Below, in pieces: positions 1 through 8,419 of a stretch of 64,000 bases of DNA; positions within the stretch are counted from its first letter, which is position 1; the number at the start of each line of letters is the position of its first letter. Origin of the DNA: RYN-230 sp963760405 (GTDB lineage Bacteria > Actinomycetota > Actinomycetes > Streptosporangiales > Streptosporangiaceae); assembly GCA_963760405.1 (NCBI GenBank), contig CAVXCV010000009.1:186001-250000 (forward strand). Direction: 5' to 3'. The translations under genes and the position numbers were made by a program. The notes under the pieces are model-generated. The model made no database searches. It was not told the origin of the DNA and saw only the letters and a list, made by a program, of their open reading frames with translations.

Positions 1-239
1 CTGAGCAGGGCCTGGCCCCGCGGCAGGCGGGCCGGGTGCCAGGACAGCCCGGCCGCGGTGACGCCGCCGCCGTCCTGGAGCTGGCCGGTGATCCGCAGCG
101 TGCCCTGGTGCCAGGGTGGCGGAACCGAGCCGCTCGCCGCCGCCCCGGCGGGGGAGCCCGCCACCACCGGCACCAGGGCCACCGCGGTGGACACCGCCGC
201 GGCTACCGCGAGCCGCCGGGGAAGCGAGTGGGCGGGCAC
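1..239 (-). CDS. Secreted protein, N-terminal part only
   Basis: The reading frame starts at a GTG five bases after the GH4 stop codon and runs off the left edge, giving 79 residues. The N-terminus looks like a signal peptide: a twin-arginine stretch (SLPRRLAVA), a hydrophobic Ala/Val segment to about residue 26, then an Ala-rich likely cleavage region near residue 34. The mature part (WHQGTLRITGQLQDGG) is not recognisable as a family. The tight spacing to the GH4 gene suggests co-transcription, so a role in extracellular glycan or sugar use is possible but not shown. The start codon is uncertain because no good ribosome binding site is visible. Confidence 0.5.
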   Translation of the reverse strand, partial: MPAHSLPRRLAVAAAVSTAVALVPVVAGSPAGAAASGSVPPPWHQGTLRITGQLQDGGGVTAAGLSWHPARLPRGQALL

Positions 240-244
240 GGCGG

Positions 245-1537
245 TCAGTGCGCGAAGGCGGGCAGCAGGTTCCGGTGGGCCTCGAACAGGTCATCGCACA
301 TCGCGACGATCTCGGTCGTGGTCAGCGTGGCGGCCGTGTTCGGGTCGAGCAGCGCCGCCTGGTAGACGTGATCGCGGGATTCCTCGAGCGCGGCGCGGAC
401 CGTCAGCTCGACCACGTTGAGGAATGTCCGGTTCAGCGCGGCGAGCTGTGGCGGCAGCGCGCCGACGGCGACCGGCTTGGCGCCGCCCGCTCCTACCAGG
501 CAGGGCACCTCGACGCAGCAGTCGTCGGGCAGGTTCGAGATCAGGCCGCCGTTGCGGATGTTGACGTGCAGCTCCCTCTCCCGCCCGGTCTCCACCGAGT
601 GGATGAACAGCGAGGCCAGCTCGTCCGCAGGCGTGAGGTCCAGCGGCGCGTCCGAGGCCAGGTCACGCTGGAGCGACTCCAGCTCGCGGAGGTTCTCCTC
701 GGACCGCGCCAGGTAGTCGCCCACGAAGAGGCGGAACTGGCTGACCTGGTCGTCGTGGCGCATGAACCAGGGCACGTACTCGGCGGAGTGCTCACTGGAT
801 TCGGTCGGGAAGTACCCGAACCGGCGGAAGATCTCCACCCGGGCCCGCCGGTGCAGCCCGGGCGAGCCCGCGATGATGTCCGCTAGCTGCGGATACAGCG
901 ACTGCCCGTCCTGCTCGAAGCGGAGCACGAACGCCTGGTGGTTGAAGCCCGCGGTGACGAAACGGACCCGCTCCGGGTCGGCGCCGACCAGGCCGGTCAG
1001 GAACGCCTGCGTGTCCCGCACCGAGTGGCAGAGGCCGAACACCCGGGTGAACGGCGTCCCCGCGTAGACCGCCCAGGGCAGCATGGCCATCGGGTTGCTG
1101 TAGCTGAGCAGGTAGGCGTCGGGGCAGACTTCGTTCATGTCCCTGGCCAGCCCGGTCACCACCGGGATGGTCCGCAGGCCGCGGAAGATCCCGCCGATGC
1201 CCAGCGTGTCCCCGATCGTCTGGCGCACCCCATAACGGGCCGGGATGTCGAAGTCCGCGCGGGTGGCATCGTACCCGCCGACCTGGACTTCGTTGATCAC
1301 GTAGCGGGCGCCCGCCAGTGCCTCGCGCCGGTCCTGGGTCCCGGTCACCGTGGCCCCGGCACCGGTCTGCGCGGAGATCCGGCTGGCCAGCCGCTCGGCG
1401 TGGGCCAGCCGGTCCGCGCTGATGTCATGCAGCGCGAGATGCAGGCTACCGTGGAATTCCGGATAGCTGCACAGGTCGGTCACCACGTTGCGGGTGAACT
1501 CGATGCTCCCGGCGCCGACGAACGTCACCTTGATCAC
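245..1537 (-). CDS. Glycoside hydrolase family 4, alpha-galactosidase (MelA) type
   Basis: GH4 enzymes cleave glycosides by an NAD+ and Mn2+ dependent oxidation-elimination mechanism in the cytoplasm. The 430-aa product has the N-terminal Rossmann loop VGAGSIEFT (residues 7-15), the SNP motif near 147-149 and the metal-site motif CHSV at 170-173, with a GFNHQAF segment after it. In GH4 the residues after the metal Cys track specificity; CHSV is typical of the MelA alpha-galactosidase branch, unlike CN- or CD-type phospho-glycosidases. Length fits the family. It is divergent from the sugar ABC/tagatose-type operon, which supports hydrolysis of an imported alpha-galactoside. The exact substrate is inferred. 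Confidence 0.85.
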   Translation of the reverse strand: MIKVTFVGAGSIEFTRNVVTDLCSYPEFHGSLHLALHDISADRLAHAERLASRISAQTGAGATVTGTQDRREALAGARYVINEVQVGGYDATRADFDIPARYGVRQTIGDTLGIGGIFRGLRTIPVVTGLARDMNEVCPDAYLLSYSNPMAMLPWAVYAGTPFTRVFGLCHSVRDTQAFLTGLVGADPERVRFVTAGFNHQAFVLRFEQDGQSLYPQLADIIAGSPGLHRRARVEIFRRFGYFPTESSEHSAEYVPWFMRHDDQVSQFRLFVGDYLARSEENLRELESLQRDLASDAPLDLTPADELASLFIHSVETGRERELHVNIRNGGLISNLPDDCCVEVPCLVGAGGAKPVAVGALPPQLAALNRTFLNVVELTVRAALEESRDHVYQAALLDPNTAATLTTTEIVAMCDDLFEAHRNLLPAFAH

Positions 1538-1567
1538 AGCTCGCTAGTGTTTCAGTTTGGGCACTTT

Positions 1568-1583
1568 CTTGCAAGATGTTGCA
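1568..1583. promoter_or_regulatory. Candidate operator in divergent GH4 / sugar operon promoter region
   Basis: The 118-bp gap between the divergent GH4 and binding-protein genes is locally AT-richer. It holds TTGCA twice with a 10-bp period (1569-1573 and 1579-1583); the first copy is inside the palindrome CTTGCAAG (1568-1575). A helically phased repeat between divergent genes is a plausible site for the DeoR-type regulator encoded in the operon. This is inference from position and symmetry only. Confidence 0.3.
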
Positions 1584-1655
1584 TATGACCGGAGTTGGCC
1601 TGCACAATTCTGAGCAGTTTGCGGTCAGTCCAAGCATCTTCGGGCGGAGTACGGC

Positions 1656-2954
1656 ATGGCGAAGCATCGGCCCCGGGGCACCCTGGCAGGTCTGCTCACT
1701 GCGCTCACCGCGGTGGCCCTGGCCCTGGCCGCCTGCGGCACGGACAGCGGCGGGTCCGGGGGCAGTTCCGGCGCGATCAATATCTGGGAGGGCTTCACCG
1801 GGGCCGAGGCCAAGGCTTTCGCGCACCTGGTGGCCCAGTACGAGGCGCGGAACCCGGGCCAGAAGGTGACCAGCCTCTTCGTCAACAACGACAACACGCT
1901 GCAGAAGGTGCTGACCGCGGTGCGCGGCGGCAGCCCGCCGGACATCGCCTACCTCTACGGGTCGTGGGCGCCTAATGTCGCGCAGATCCCCCAGGTGGTG
2001 AACCTGACCACGGTGGTCAAGCGGCCCGGCGTCAACTGGACCGACTTCTGGGTCGGCGAGCGGGACGTGGCGACCGTCAACGGCAAGGTGATCGGCATAC
2101 CCGCGCTGGTGGACAACCTGGCCGTGGTCTACAACAAGACGCTGTTCGCCAAGGCCGGCCTGCCGCTGCCCAGCCCGGACTGGACCTGGTCGCAGTTCAT
2201 GGCCGACGCCAAGAAGCTCACCGACCCGGCCAGCAAGCAGTTCGGCACGGCGTACGTGACCCCGGGCACTGAGGACACGGTGTGGCACTGGGAGCCGCTG
2301 CTCTGGGAGGCCGGCGGCCACCTGCTCACCCCGGACAACAAGAGGGCCGCGTTTGCCTCGGCGGCCGGGCTGACCTCGCTGAACACGCTGCGCACGATGG
2401 CGGTCACCGACCACTCGATGTATCTCGACCCGGCCGATAATCCGTACTCCACCCTATTCAACTCGGGCAAGATCGGGATGCTGGTCACCGGTCCGTGGGA
2501 CCTGTCCGCGTTCCCGAACGTGCACTACGGGGTCCAGGTCATGCCGTCCTACCCGGGCGCGAGCGGCGGCCACCAGACCATCTCCGGCCCGGACAACTGG
2601 GTCCTGTTCAACAACGGCAGCGCCCGGGTGGCCGCGGCGGAGAAGTTCATCCTCTGGCTCACCGCGCCCGCCCAGCTCAGGTACTTCTCGCTGCGCACCG
2701 GTGACCTGCCGACCCGGCAGTCAGTGGGCAACGCGGGCGGCTTCAGCCAGCAGATGAACGCCACGCTGCCCGGGGTGAGCGCGTTCATCGCGAACCTGGC
2801 CAACGTCAAGCAGAGCCGGCCGCAGATCCCGCAGTACCCGAAGATCTCCCAGATCCTCGGCAACATGATCGTGTCAGTGCTGCTCGGCAAGAGCCAGCCG
2901 CAGGCGGCGCTGCAATCCGCGGCCCAGCAGGTCAACCAGGTCCTGGCGGGCTGA
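1656..2954 (+). CDS. Sugar ABC transporter substrate-binding lipoprotein
   Basis: First gene of the sugar operon. The 432-aa product has a lipoprotein signal peptide with lipobox LAAC at about residues 24-27, then a Gly/Ser linker. The rest fits the family 1 extracellular solute-binding proteins of carbohydrate ABC importers (INIWEGFTGAEAKAF start, PPDIAYLYGSW, the AALVDNLAVVYNKTLF hinge region). It would bind sugar outside the membrane and deliver it to the two permeases encoded next. No ATPase gene is in the cluster, so a shared MsiK-type ATPase elsewhere probably energises it, as is usual in actinomycetes. The sugar is not defined by sequence. Confidence 0.9.
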   Translation: MAKHRPRGTLAGLLTALTAVALALAACGTDSGGSGGSSGAINIWEGFTGAEAKAFAHLVAQYEARNPGQKVTSLFVNNDNTLQKVLTAVRGGSPPDIAYLYGSWAPNVAQIPQVVNLTTVVKRPGVNWTDFWVGERDVATVNGKVIGIPALVDNLAVVYNKTLFAKAGLPLPSPDWTWSQFMADAKKLTDPASKQFGTAYVTPGTEDTVWHWEPLLWEAGGHLLTPDNKRAAFASAAGLTSLNTLRTMAVTDHSMYLDPADNPYSTLFNSGKIGMLVTGPWDLSAFPNVHYGVQVMPSYPGASGGHQTISGPDNWVLFNNGSARVAAAEKFILWLTAPAQLRYFSLRTGDLPTRQSVGNAGGFSQQMNATLPGVSAFIANLANVKQSRPQIPQYPKISQILGNMIVSVLLGKSQPQAALQSAAQQVNQVLAG

Positions 2955-2955
2955 C

Positions 2956-3912
2956 GTGACCGTTTCGGGCACCCTCCGCCGGGGCCAGCCCGGCCGTCCG
3001 GGCAGGCCCGGCGGGGCCCGGGCGGTGCGCCGCCGGGTGGTGAACTCCGAGCAGTTCACCGGATGGGCGTTCGTCACGCCGGGCGTCGCGATCATCGTGC
3101 TGTTCGGCGCGGTGCCCCTCGTCTGGTCGGCGTTGATGTCCTTCCAGCGGTCCAACCTGCTCACGCCGAGCGCGCCATTCGTCGGGCTGAAGAATTACCG
3201 GCAGCTGGCGGGTGACCCGATCGTGGCGCAGGCGCTCCAGCACACGCTGGTCTACACCGCGCTGTTCGTGCCCGGGACTATGATCGTCGGCTTGTTCCTG
3301 GCCGTGGCGATGAACCGGAAGATCCGCTTCATCTCGGTCTACCGGACCGCCGCCTACGCCACCATGGCGATCTCCACGATCAGTGAGGCGATCGTCTTCA
3401 TCTGGCTGTTCGACCCGTCGTACGGAGTCGTCAACTACTTCCTCAGCCTGATCGGCGTGCCGCCGCAGCAGTTCCTCAACTCCCCGTCCCAGGCGCTGTT
3501 CGTGATCGTGGTGATGACGATCTGGGGGTGGACCGGCTTCTCGGTGGTGATCTACCTGGCTGCCCTGCAGGGCGTCCCGGCGGCGCTGCTCGAGGCGGCC
3601 GCGATCGACGGGGCCAGCCCGTGGCGGGCCTTCCGGCGGGTCACCCTGCCGCTGCTGAGCCCGGCCTCGCTGTTTCTCGCCGTATGGCTCACCATCAACG
3701 CACTCCAGTTGTTCGACGAGGTGTACCTGAGCACTGAGGGTGGCCCGCTCAATGCGACCACCGTCCTGGTGTATTACCTCTACAACCAGGCGTTCCAGAA
3801 CTTCAACTTCGGCTACGCCTCGGCCATCGCCTACGTCCTGTTCCTCATCATCATCGTGATCACTGTCATCCAGTTCCGGGTCGGCAGGCGTTTCACGCAC
3901 TACCAGTCATGA
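2956..3912 (+). CDS. Sugar ABC transporter permease (MalF/UgpA type)
   Basis: Starts at a GTG one base after the binding-protein stop. The 318-aa product has a charged cytoplasmic N-terminus of about 30 residues, then the first membrane helix (FVTPGVAIIVLFGAVPLVWS) and further hydrophobic segments, about six in all. The EAA loop that contacts the ATPase is seen as EAAAIDGASPWRAFRRVTLP. It overlaps the next permease by 4 bp (ATGA), so the two are translationally coupled and likely form the heterodimeric channel for the sugar bound by the lipoprotein upstream. Confidence 0.9.
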   Translation: MTVSGTLRRGQPGRPGRPGGARAVRRRVVNSEQFTGWAFVTPGVAIIVLFGAVPLVWSALMSFQRSNLLTPSAPFVGLKNYRQLAGDPIVAQALQHTLVYTALFVPGTMIVGLFLAVAMNRKIRFISVYRTAAYATMAISTISEAIVFIWLFDPSYGVVNYFLSLIGVPPQQFLNSPSQALFVIVVMTIWGWTGFSVVIYLAALQGVPAALLEAAAIDGASPWRAFRRVTLPLLSPASLFLAVWLTINALQLFDEVYLSTEGGPLNATTVLVYYLYNQAFQNFNFGYASAIAYVLFLIIIVITVIQFRVGRRFTHYQS

Positions 3913-4826
3913 CCGCGACCTCGGCACCCGCCCGCGGCGGGGTGCGGTCCGCCGCGGGGCAGGGGAGGTCGCCCGCCCGGCGCCGGTGGCGGCTGCCGTT
4001 CAGCCCGTGGCACCTGGTGCTGATCCCGGCCACCATCCTGCTGATCTTCCCGTTCGCCTGGCTGGTGATCACCTCGGTTGAGACTTCGTCCGAGGCGCTG
4101 CACTTCCCGCCGGTGCTGGCCCCGCATGTGCTCCGGTTCGCCAACTACCCCGACGCGCTGGCGACCGCGCCGTTCGGCCGGTTCTTCGCCAACAGCGCGG
4201 TGGTGGCGGTGGCCACTGTCGTGTGCAACCTCGTGCTGTGCTCGCTGGCCGGGTACGCGTTCGCCCGGTTCCGCTTCCTCGGCCGGACCGCCCTGTTCGT
4301 GGTGATCATGGCCACGCTGATGGTGCCGTTCCAGGTCACGATGATCCCGCAGTTCATCATCACCAAGTGGCTGGGCGTGCACGTGCTGGCCGCGGTCGGG
4401 ATCGACCACATCGGCGCGCTGATCCTGCCGAACGCGGCGACCGCGTTCGGGATCTTCTTCCTGCGCCAGTTCTTCCGCACCCTCCCGCTGGAGTACGAGG
4501 AGTCCGCGCGGGTCGATGGCGCCAGCCGGCTCACCGTGCTCTGGCGGATCGTGCTGCCGCTGGCCACGCCCGCGCTGGCCACGCTGGCCGCGCTCACCTT
4601 CCTCGACTCGTGGAACAACTTCCTGTGGCCGCTGATCGCGATCACCTCCACGAACCAGATGACGCTGCCGCTCGGCCTGGCCACGTTCCAGGGCGCGCAC
4701 GCCACCGAGTGGACCCTGCTGATGGCCGCCAACGTGATGAGCCTGGTCCCGATGCTGGTGATCTTCTTCGTGGCGCAGCGGTACTTCGTCCGGTCGGTCG
4801 CCGCCACCGGCCTGGCCGGCACATAA
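3909..4826 (+). CDS. Sugar ABC transporter permease (MalG/UgpE type)
   Basis: The 305-aa product is the second channel subunit. It has a basic N-terminal tail, a first helix at about residues 33-55 (LVLIPATILLIFPFAWLVI), about six membrane segments, and the EAA-loop segment EESARVDGASRLTVLWRIVL typical of the MalG branch. Its start overlaps the stop of the previous permease (ATGA at 3909-3912). A ribosome-binding-like CAGGGAG and 20 bp separate it from the SIS-domain gene that follows, so the operon continues. Confidence 0.9.
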   Translation: MTATSAPARGGVRSAAGQGRSPARRRWRLPFSPWHLVLIPATILLIFPFAWLVITSVETSSEALHFPPVLAPHVLRFANYPDALATAPFGRFFANSAVVAVATVVCNLVLCSLAGYAFARFRFLGRTALFVVIMATLMVPFQVTMIPQFIITKWLGVHVLAAVGIDHIGALILPNAATAFGIFFLRQFFRTLPLEYEESARVDGASRLTVLWRIVLPLATPALATLAALTFLDSWNNFLWPLIAITSTNQMTLPLGLATFQGAHATEWTLLMAANVMSLVPMLVIFFVAQRYFVRSVAATGLAGT

Positions 4827-4846
4827 ATACCTACAGGGAGCAATGA

Positions 4847-5758
4847 ATGGGTGAGGAGGCGACGGTGCCTGTGAGCGGCAGCATCGAGTCAGAGGTGGCC
4901 TCGCAGCCAGCGTGCTGGCGGCGGGCCGCCGCGATGGCTGCGGACGTCGCGGCATACCTGCCGGCCGACGGTGAGCGGGTCGCGGTGGCCGGGTGCGGGA
5001 CGTCGTGGTTCATGGCGGAGGCCTACGCGGCGGCCCGGGAGGCATCCGGGCGCGGGGAGACCGATGCGTTCGCTGCCTCCGAGATGCCGCTGGGCCGGGC
5101 CTATGACCGGGTCCTCGTGCTGTCCCGGTCCGGGACCACCACGGAGATCCTCCAGTTGCTGGACCGGCTGCGTGGCAGCGTGCCCACCGTCGCGATCACC
5201 GCGGGCGCTGCCACCCCGGTGGCCCAGGCCGCCGACGCCGTCATCGACCTGGCCTTTGCCGACGAGGAGTCGGTGGTGCAGACCCGGTTCGCCACCACGG
5301 AGCTGGCTCTGCTCCGCGCCTGCCTGGGCGAGGACATCGAGCCCGTCGCGGTGGCCGCGCAGCGGGTGCTGGCGCAGCCGCTGCCGGCCGAGATGCTGGC
5401 CGCCCGGCAGTTCACCTTCCTCGGCACCGGCTGGACCGTCGGCCTGGCCCGGGAAGCCGCGCTCAAGCTGCGCGAGGCGGCCGGGATGTGGACCGAGGCC
5501 TACCCGGCGATGGAATACCGGCACGGGCCTGCGGCGGTGACCGGCGAGGGCAGCGTGGTGTGGATGTTCGGCACCCCGCCGGACGGGCTGGGCGCCGAGG
5601 TCGCCGCAGCGGGTGGCCTGGCCTGGCTGAGCGATACCGACCCGCTGGCCGAGCTGGTCCGGGCGCAGCTGCTCGCCGCCACGGTGGCCCGGGCCCGCGG
5701 GCTCGACCCGGACCGGCCGCGGAACCTGACCCGCTCGGTCATCCTCACCCCCCGCTGA
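4847..5758 (+). CDS. SIS-domain sugar-phosphate isomerase/deaminase (AgaS-like)
   Basis: SIS-domain enzymes bind phosphorylated sugars and isomerise ketose/aldose phosphates or deaminate hexosamine phosphates. The 303-aa product starts in the style of this family (ESEVASQPACWRRAAA), has the first phosphate-binding motif GCGTSWF near residue 40, the second motif LSRSGTTTE near 90-98, and a second SIS half (FLGTGWTVGLAREAALKLRE) followed by PAMEYRHGP. With a PfkB kinase and class II aldolase downstream, the best reading is conversion of galactosamine-6-phosphate or a related sugar phosphate to tagatose-6-phosphate. A glucosamine-6-phosphate role cannot be excluded. The start at 4847 is supported by CAGGGAG at 4834-4840. 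Confidence 0.8.
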   Translation: MGEEATVPVSGSIESEVASQPACWRRAAAMAADVAAYLPADGERVAVAGCGTSWFMAEAYAAAREASGRGETDAFAASEMPLGRAYDRVLVLSRSGTTTEILQLLDRLRGSVPTVAITAGAATPVAQAADAVIDLAFADEESVVQTRFATTELALLRACLGEDIEPVAVAAQRVLAQPLPAEMLAARQFTFLGTGWTVGLAREAALKLREAAGMWTEAYPAMEYRHGPAAVTGEGSVVWMFGTPPDGLGAEVAAAGGLAWLSDTDPLAELVRAQLLAATVARARGLDPDRPRNLTRSVILTPR

Positions 5759-5772
5759 GCGGGCACATCGCC

Positions 5773-6726
5773 GTGATCGTCGTCGTCTGCCTCAACCCGG
5801 CGCTGGACATCACCCACCATGTGCCGGACGTGGACTGGACCGGGGTCAACCGGCCCACCGCGGTGCACGCCCGCCCCGGCGGCAAGGGACTCAACGTGGC
5901 CCGCACGCTGCACGTCCTCGGGGCGGACGTGCTGGTCATGGGGCTGGCCGGCGGGATCACCGGGACCGCGGTGGAGGCGGCGCTCGGCGGCCTGGGCGTG
6001 CCGGCCGCCTTCACCCCGATCAGCGGCGAGACCCGGCGGACGTTCACTGTCGTGGACGGCCAGCGCGGCACCGCCGCCTTGTTCAACGAGGCTGGTCCCC
6101 AGGTCGGCGAGGCGGAGTTCGCGGAGTTCGGCGCTGCGTTCGGCAACGCCCTGGCTGGATGCGCGGCGGTGGTGCTGTCCGGCAGCCTGCCGCCAGGGCT
6201 GCCAGCGGACAGCTACGCCACGCTGATCGGGATGGCGACCGCGGCCGGCCTGCCCGCCGTACTGGACGCGCACGGGGAGGCCCTGCTGCGGGGCGCGGCC
6301 GCCCGGCCCGCGATCGTGAAGCCGAACCTGGCCGAGCTGGAGCTGCTGGCCGGGCGGCGGCTGTCCAGCGTGCGGGGCGCCGACCGGCAGGCGGTAGCGG
6401 CCGCGGCTGGCCAGCTCCGGGCGGCGGGCGCGCAGGCGGTCGTGGCCTCGCTCGGCGCCGAGGGCCTGCTGGCCACGACGGAGGACGGCAGCTGGCAGGC
6501 CAGGCCGCCCGCACCGGTGACCGGGAACGCCACCGGCGCGGGCGATGCTGTGGCCGCGGGCCTGGTGCACGGGCTGGTCCTCGGCCGCCCCTGGGACGAG
6601 CGGCTGCGGCATGCGGTGGCCCTGGGCACCGCGTCCGCCGCGGCGCCGGTGGCCGGGGAGTTCAGCCACGCCGACTACACGAGTGCGCTGGGCACGGTCA
6701 CGGTCCGCCGGGAAGGGGACCGCTGA
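5773..6726 (+). CDS. PfkB-family hexose-phosphate kinase (LacC/FruK type)
   Basis: The 317-aa product matches 1-phosphofructokinase/tagatose-6-phosphate kinases: N-terminal VVVCLNPALDITHHV, substrate loop GGKGLNVARTLHVLGADV, and the ATP-site/catalytic-base motif NATGAGDAVAAG near the C-terminus. These enzymes phosphorylate a ketohexose phosphate to the bisphosphate. The frame is open further upstream, but similarity begins at about 5773, so this GTG, 14 bp after the SIS gene, was chosen; no strong ribosome binding site precedes it. The stop overlaps the aldolase start (TGATG). In context it would make tagatose-1,6-bisphosphate or fructose-1,6-bisphosphate for the next enzyme. Confidence 0.85.
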   Translation: MIVVVCLNPALDITHHVPDVDWTGVNRPTAVHARPGGKGLNVARTLHVLGADVLVMGLAGGITGTAVEAALGGLGVPAAFTPISGETRRTFTVVDGQRGTAALFNEAGPQVGEAEFAEFGAAFGNALAGCAAVVLSGSLPPGLPADSYATLIGMATAAGLPAVLDAHGEALLRGAAARPAIVKPNLAELELLAGRRLSSVRGADRQAVAAAAGQLRAAGAQAVVASLGAEGLLATTEDGSWQARPPAPVTGNATGAGDAVAAGLVHGLVLGRPWDERLRHAVALGTASAAAPVAGEFSHADYTSALGTVTVRREGDR

Positions 6727-7637
6727 TGCCACTCGTCACGGCGCAGGAGATCGTCGGGCCGGCCCGCGCGGCCAGCTGCGGCGCTGGCGCGTTCAACGTC
6801 ATCGGCATCGAGCATGCCGAGGCGATCGTCACCGGGGCTGAGGCCGCCGGGGCGCCGGTGGTGCTCCAGATCAGCGAGAACTGCGCCACCTACCACGGTG
6901 CCCTGGCCCCGATCGCCGGTGCCTGCCTGTCGATCGCGCGCTCGGCCGCGGTACCAGTCGCGGTGCACCTGGATCACGCGACGAGCGTGGACCTGGTCCA
7001 GGTGGCCGCCCAGCTCGGCCTCGGCTCCGTCATGTATGACGCCTCGGCGCTGCCCTACGCGGCGAACGTCCGGGCCACCGCGGACGTTGCCGCATGGTGC
7101 CACGGCCGGGGACTATGGGTGGAGGCGGAACTCGGTGAAATCGGCGGCAAGAATGGCGTGCACTCACCGCTCACCCGCACCGATCCTGGCGAGGCGGCCG
7201 GCTATGCCGCGGCGACCGGCGTGGACGCGCTCGCGGTCGCGGTGGGCAGCTCGCACGCCATGCTGACCCGCGACGCGGTCCTGGACATCGGGCTCATCAC
7301 CCGGATCCGCAGCGCCGTCAGCGTCCCGCTCGTGCTGCACGGCTCGTCGGGCGTGCCGGACCGGCAGCTGGCCGCCGCGATCCGGGCCGGAATGACGAAA
7401 ATCAACATTGCCACCCAGCTGAACAAGGTGTTCACTGCCGCTGTCCGCCATTGCCTGGCCCGCGACACGGCCATGGTCGACCCCAGGCGGTACGGTTCGG
7501 CGGGGCGCGACGCGATCGCGCCCGAGGTGGCCCGGCTGCTCAGCGTGATCGGCGCCGGGACCACGGATGAGGACATGCCTGCCGGATCGCGGGAACCGGC
7601 AGCCGGGTTGGGCCGCGACGGCAGGAGGCGCCGGTGA
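6726..7637 (+). CDS. Class II (zinc) ketose-bisphosphate aldolase, GatY/FbaA type
   Basis: Cleaves tagatose- or fructose-1,6-bisphosphate to dihydroxyacetone phosphate and glyceraldehyde-3-phosphate. The 303-aa product has the HLDHA motif (catalytic Asp and first zinc His) near residue 80, VEAELGEIGGKNG, the VGSSHAM segment supplying a second zinc His, VLHGSSGVPD with the third, and KINIATQLNK binding phosphate. It overlaps the kinase gene (TGATG) and the DeoR gene (GTGA), showing a tightly coupled operon. SSHAM replaces the more usual N-x-HG, so substrate preference may differ from housekeeping Fba. Tagatose- versus fructose-bisphosphate specificity cannot be read from sequence. Confidence 0.88.
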   Translation: MPLVTAQEIVGPARAASCGAGAFNVIGIEHAEAIVTGAEAAGAPVVLQISENCATYHGALAPIAGACLSIARSAAVPVAVHLDHATSVDLVQVAAQLGLGSVMYDASALPYAANVRATADVAAWCHGRGLWVEAELGEIGGKNGVHSPLTRTDPGEAAGYAAATGVDALAVAVGSSHAMLTRDAVLDIGLITRIRSAVSVPLVLHGSSGVPDRQLAAAIRAGMTKINIATQLNKVFTAAVRHCLARDTAMVDPRRYGSAGRDAIAPEVARLLSVIGAGTTDEDMPAGSREPAAGLGRDGRRRR

Positions 7638-8419
7638 GCCGTTACCGGCGGTGGAATGAGCTGCTGGAGCTGCTGGCCGCGCGGGGCCAGCTCCAGGTGG
7701 AAGACGCGGCCAAGGCTCTGGAAGTGTCCGCGGCGACCATCCGCCGGGACTTCGACGAGCTGGCCAGCCAGCAGATGCTCACCAGGATCCGGGGCGGTGC
7801 GGTCGCGCAGAGCGTGAACTACGATCTGCCCCTGCGCTACAAGACGGAGCGCCATCCTTCCGAGAAACAGCGCATCGGGGAGCTGGCCGCCAGCATGGTC
7901 CGGGCTGGCCAGGTCGCCGGGCTGAACGGCGGCACCACCACGACGGAGGTGGCCCGGGCCCTGGCCACCCGCTCCGACCTCAACTCGGGCGGCCCCGCCC
8001 CGACGGTCACCGTGGTCACCAACGCGCTGAACATCGCGACCGAGCTCGCGGTCCGGCAGCACATCAAGATCGTGGCCACCGGGGGAGTGGCCCGGCCCCA
8101 GTCCTACGAGCTCACCGGGCCGCTGGCCACCGGCGTGCTGGAGCAGGTCACCCTCGACGTGGCGATCCTGGGGGTGGACGGGATCGATGCCGCGGCTGGC
8201 GCCACCGCGCACCACGAGGGCGAGGCGAGCATCAACCGGCTGATGGGCCAGCAGGCCAGCAAGGTGATCATTGTCGCGGACAGCTCCAAGGTAGGCCGGC
8301 GCGCCTTCGCCCGGATCTGCACTATCAGCGAGATCGACGTCCTCGTCACCGACACCGGTATTGCCGCCGAGGATGCGGCCCGGCTGGACGATGCCGGGGT
8401 TGACGTTGTCATCGCCTGA
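7634..8419 (+). CDS. DeoR-family transcriptional regulator
   Basis: The 261-aa product has an N-terminal winged helix-turn-helix (RWNELLELLAARGQLQVEDA through AATIRRDFDELASQQMLTRI, residues 5-50) followed by the DeoR sugar-phosphate sensor domain, with GLNGGTTTTEVARAL and the signature around ILGVDGID and VADSSKVGRRAF. Such proteins repress sugar catabolic operons and are relieved by a phosphosugar intermediate. It overlaps the aldolase by 4 bp, so it is probably the local autoregulated repressor. The phased TTGCA repeat before the binding-protein gene is a candidate site. Confidence 0.88.
   Translation: MSRYRRWNELLELLAARGQLQVEDAAKALEVSAATIRRDFDELASQQMLTRIRGGAVAQSVNYDLPLRYKTERHPSEKQRIGELAASMVRAGQVAGLNGGTTTTEVARALATRSDLNSGGPAPTVTVVTNALNIATELAVRQHIKIVATGGVARPQSYELTGPLATGVLEQVTLDVAILGVDGIDAAAGATAHHEGEASINRLMGQQASKVIIVADSSKVGRRAFARICTISEIDVLVTDTGIAAEDAARLDDAGVDVVIA

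Noticed and set aside
3900..4955. Long open frame on the minus strand opposite the second permease
   Set aside because: It is antisense to a clear permease, His/Arg/Gly-rich, and matches no family: a GC-driven shadow.
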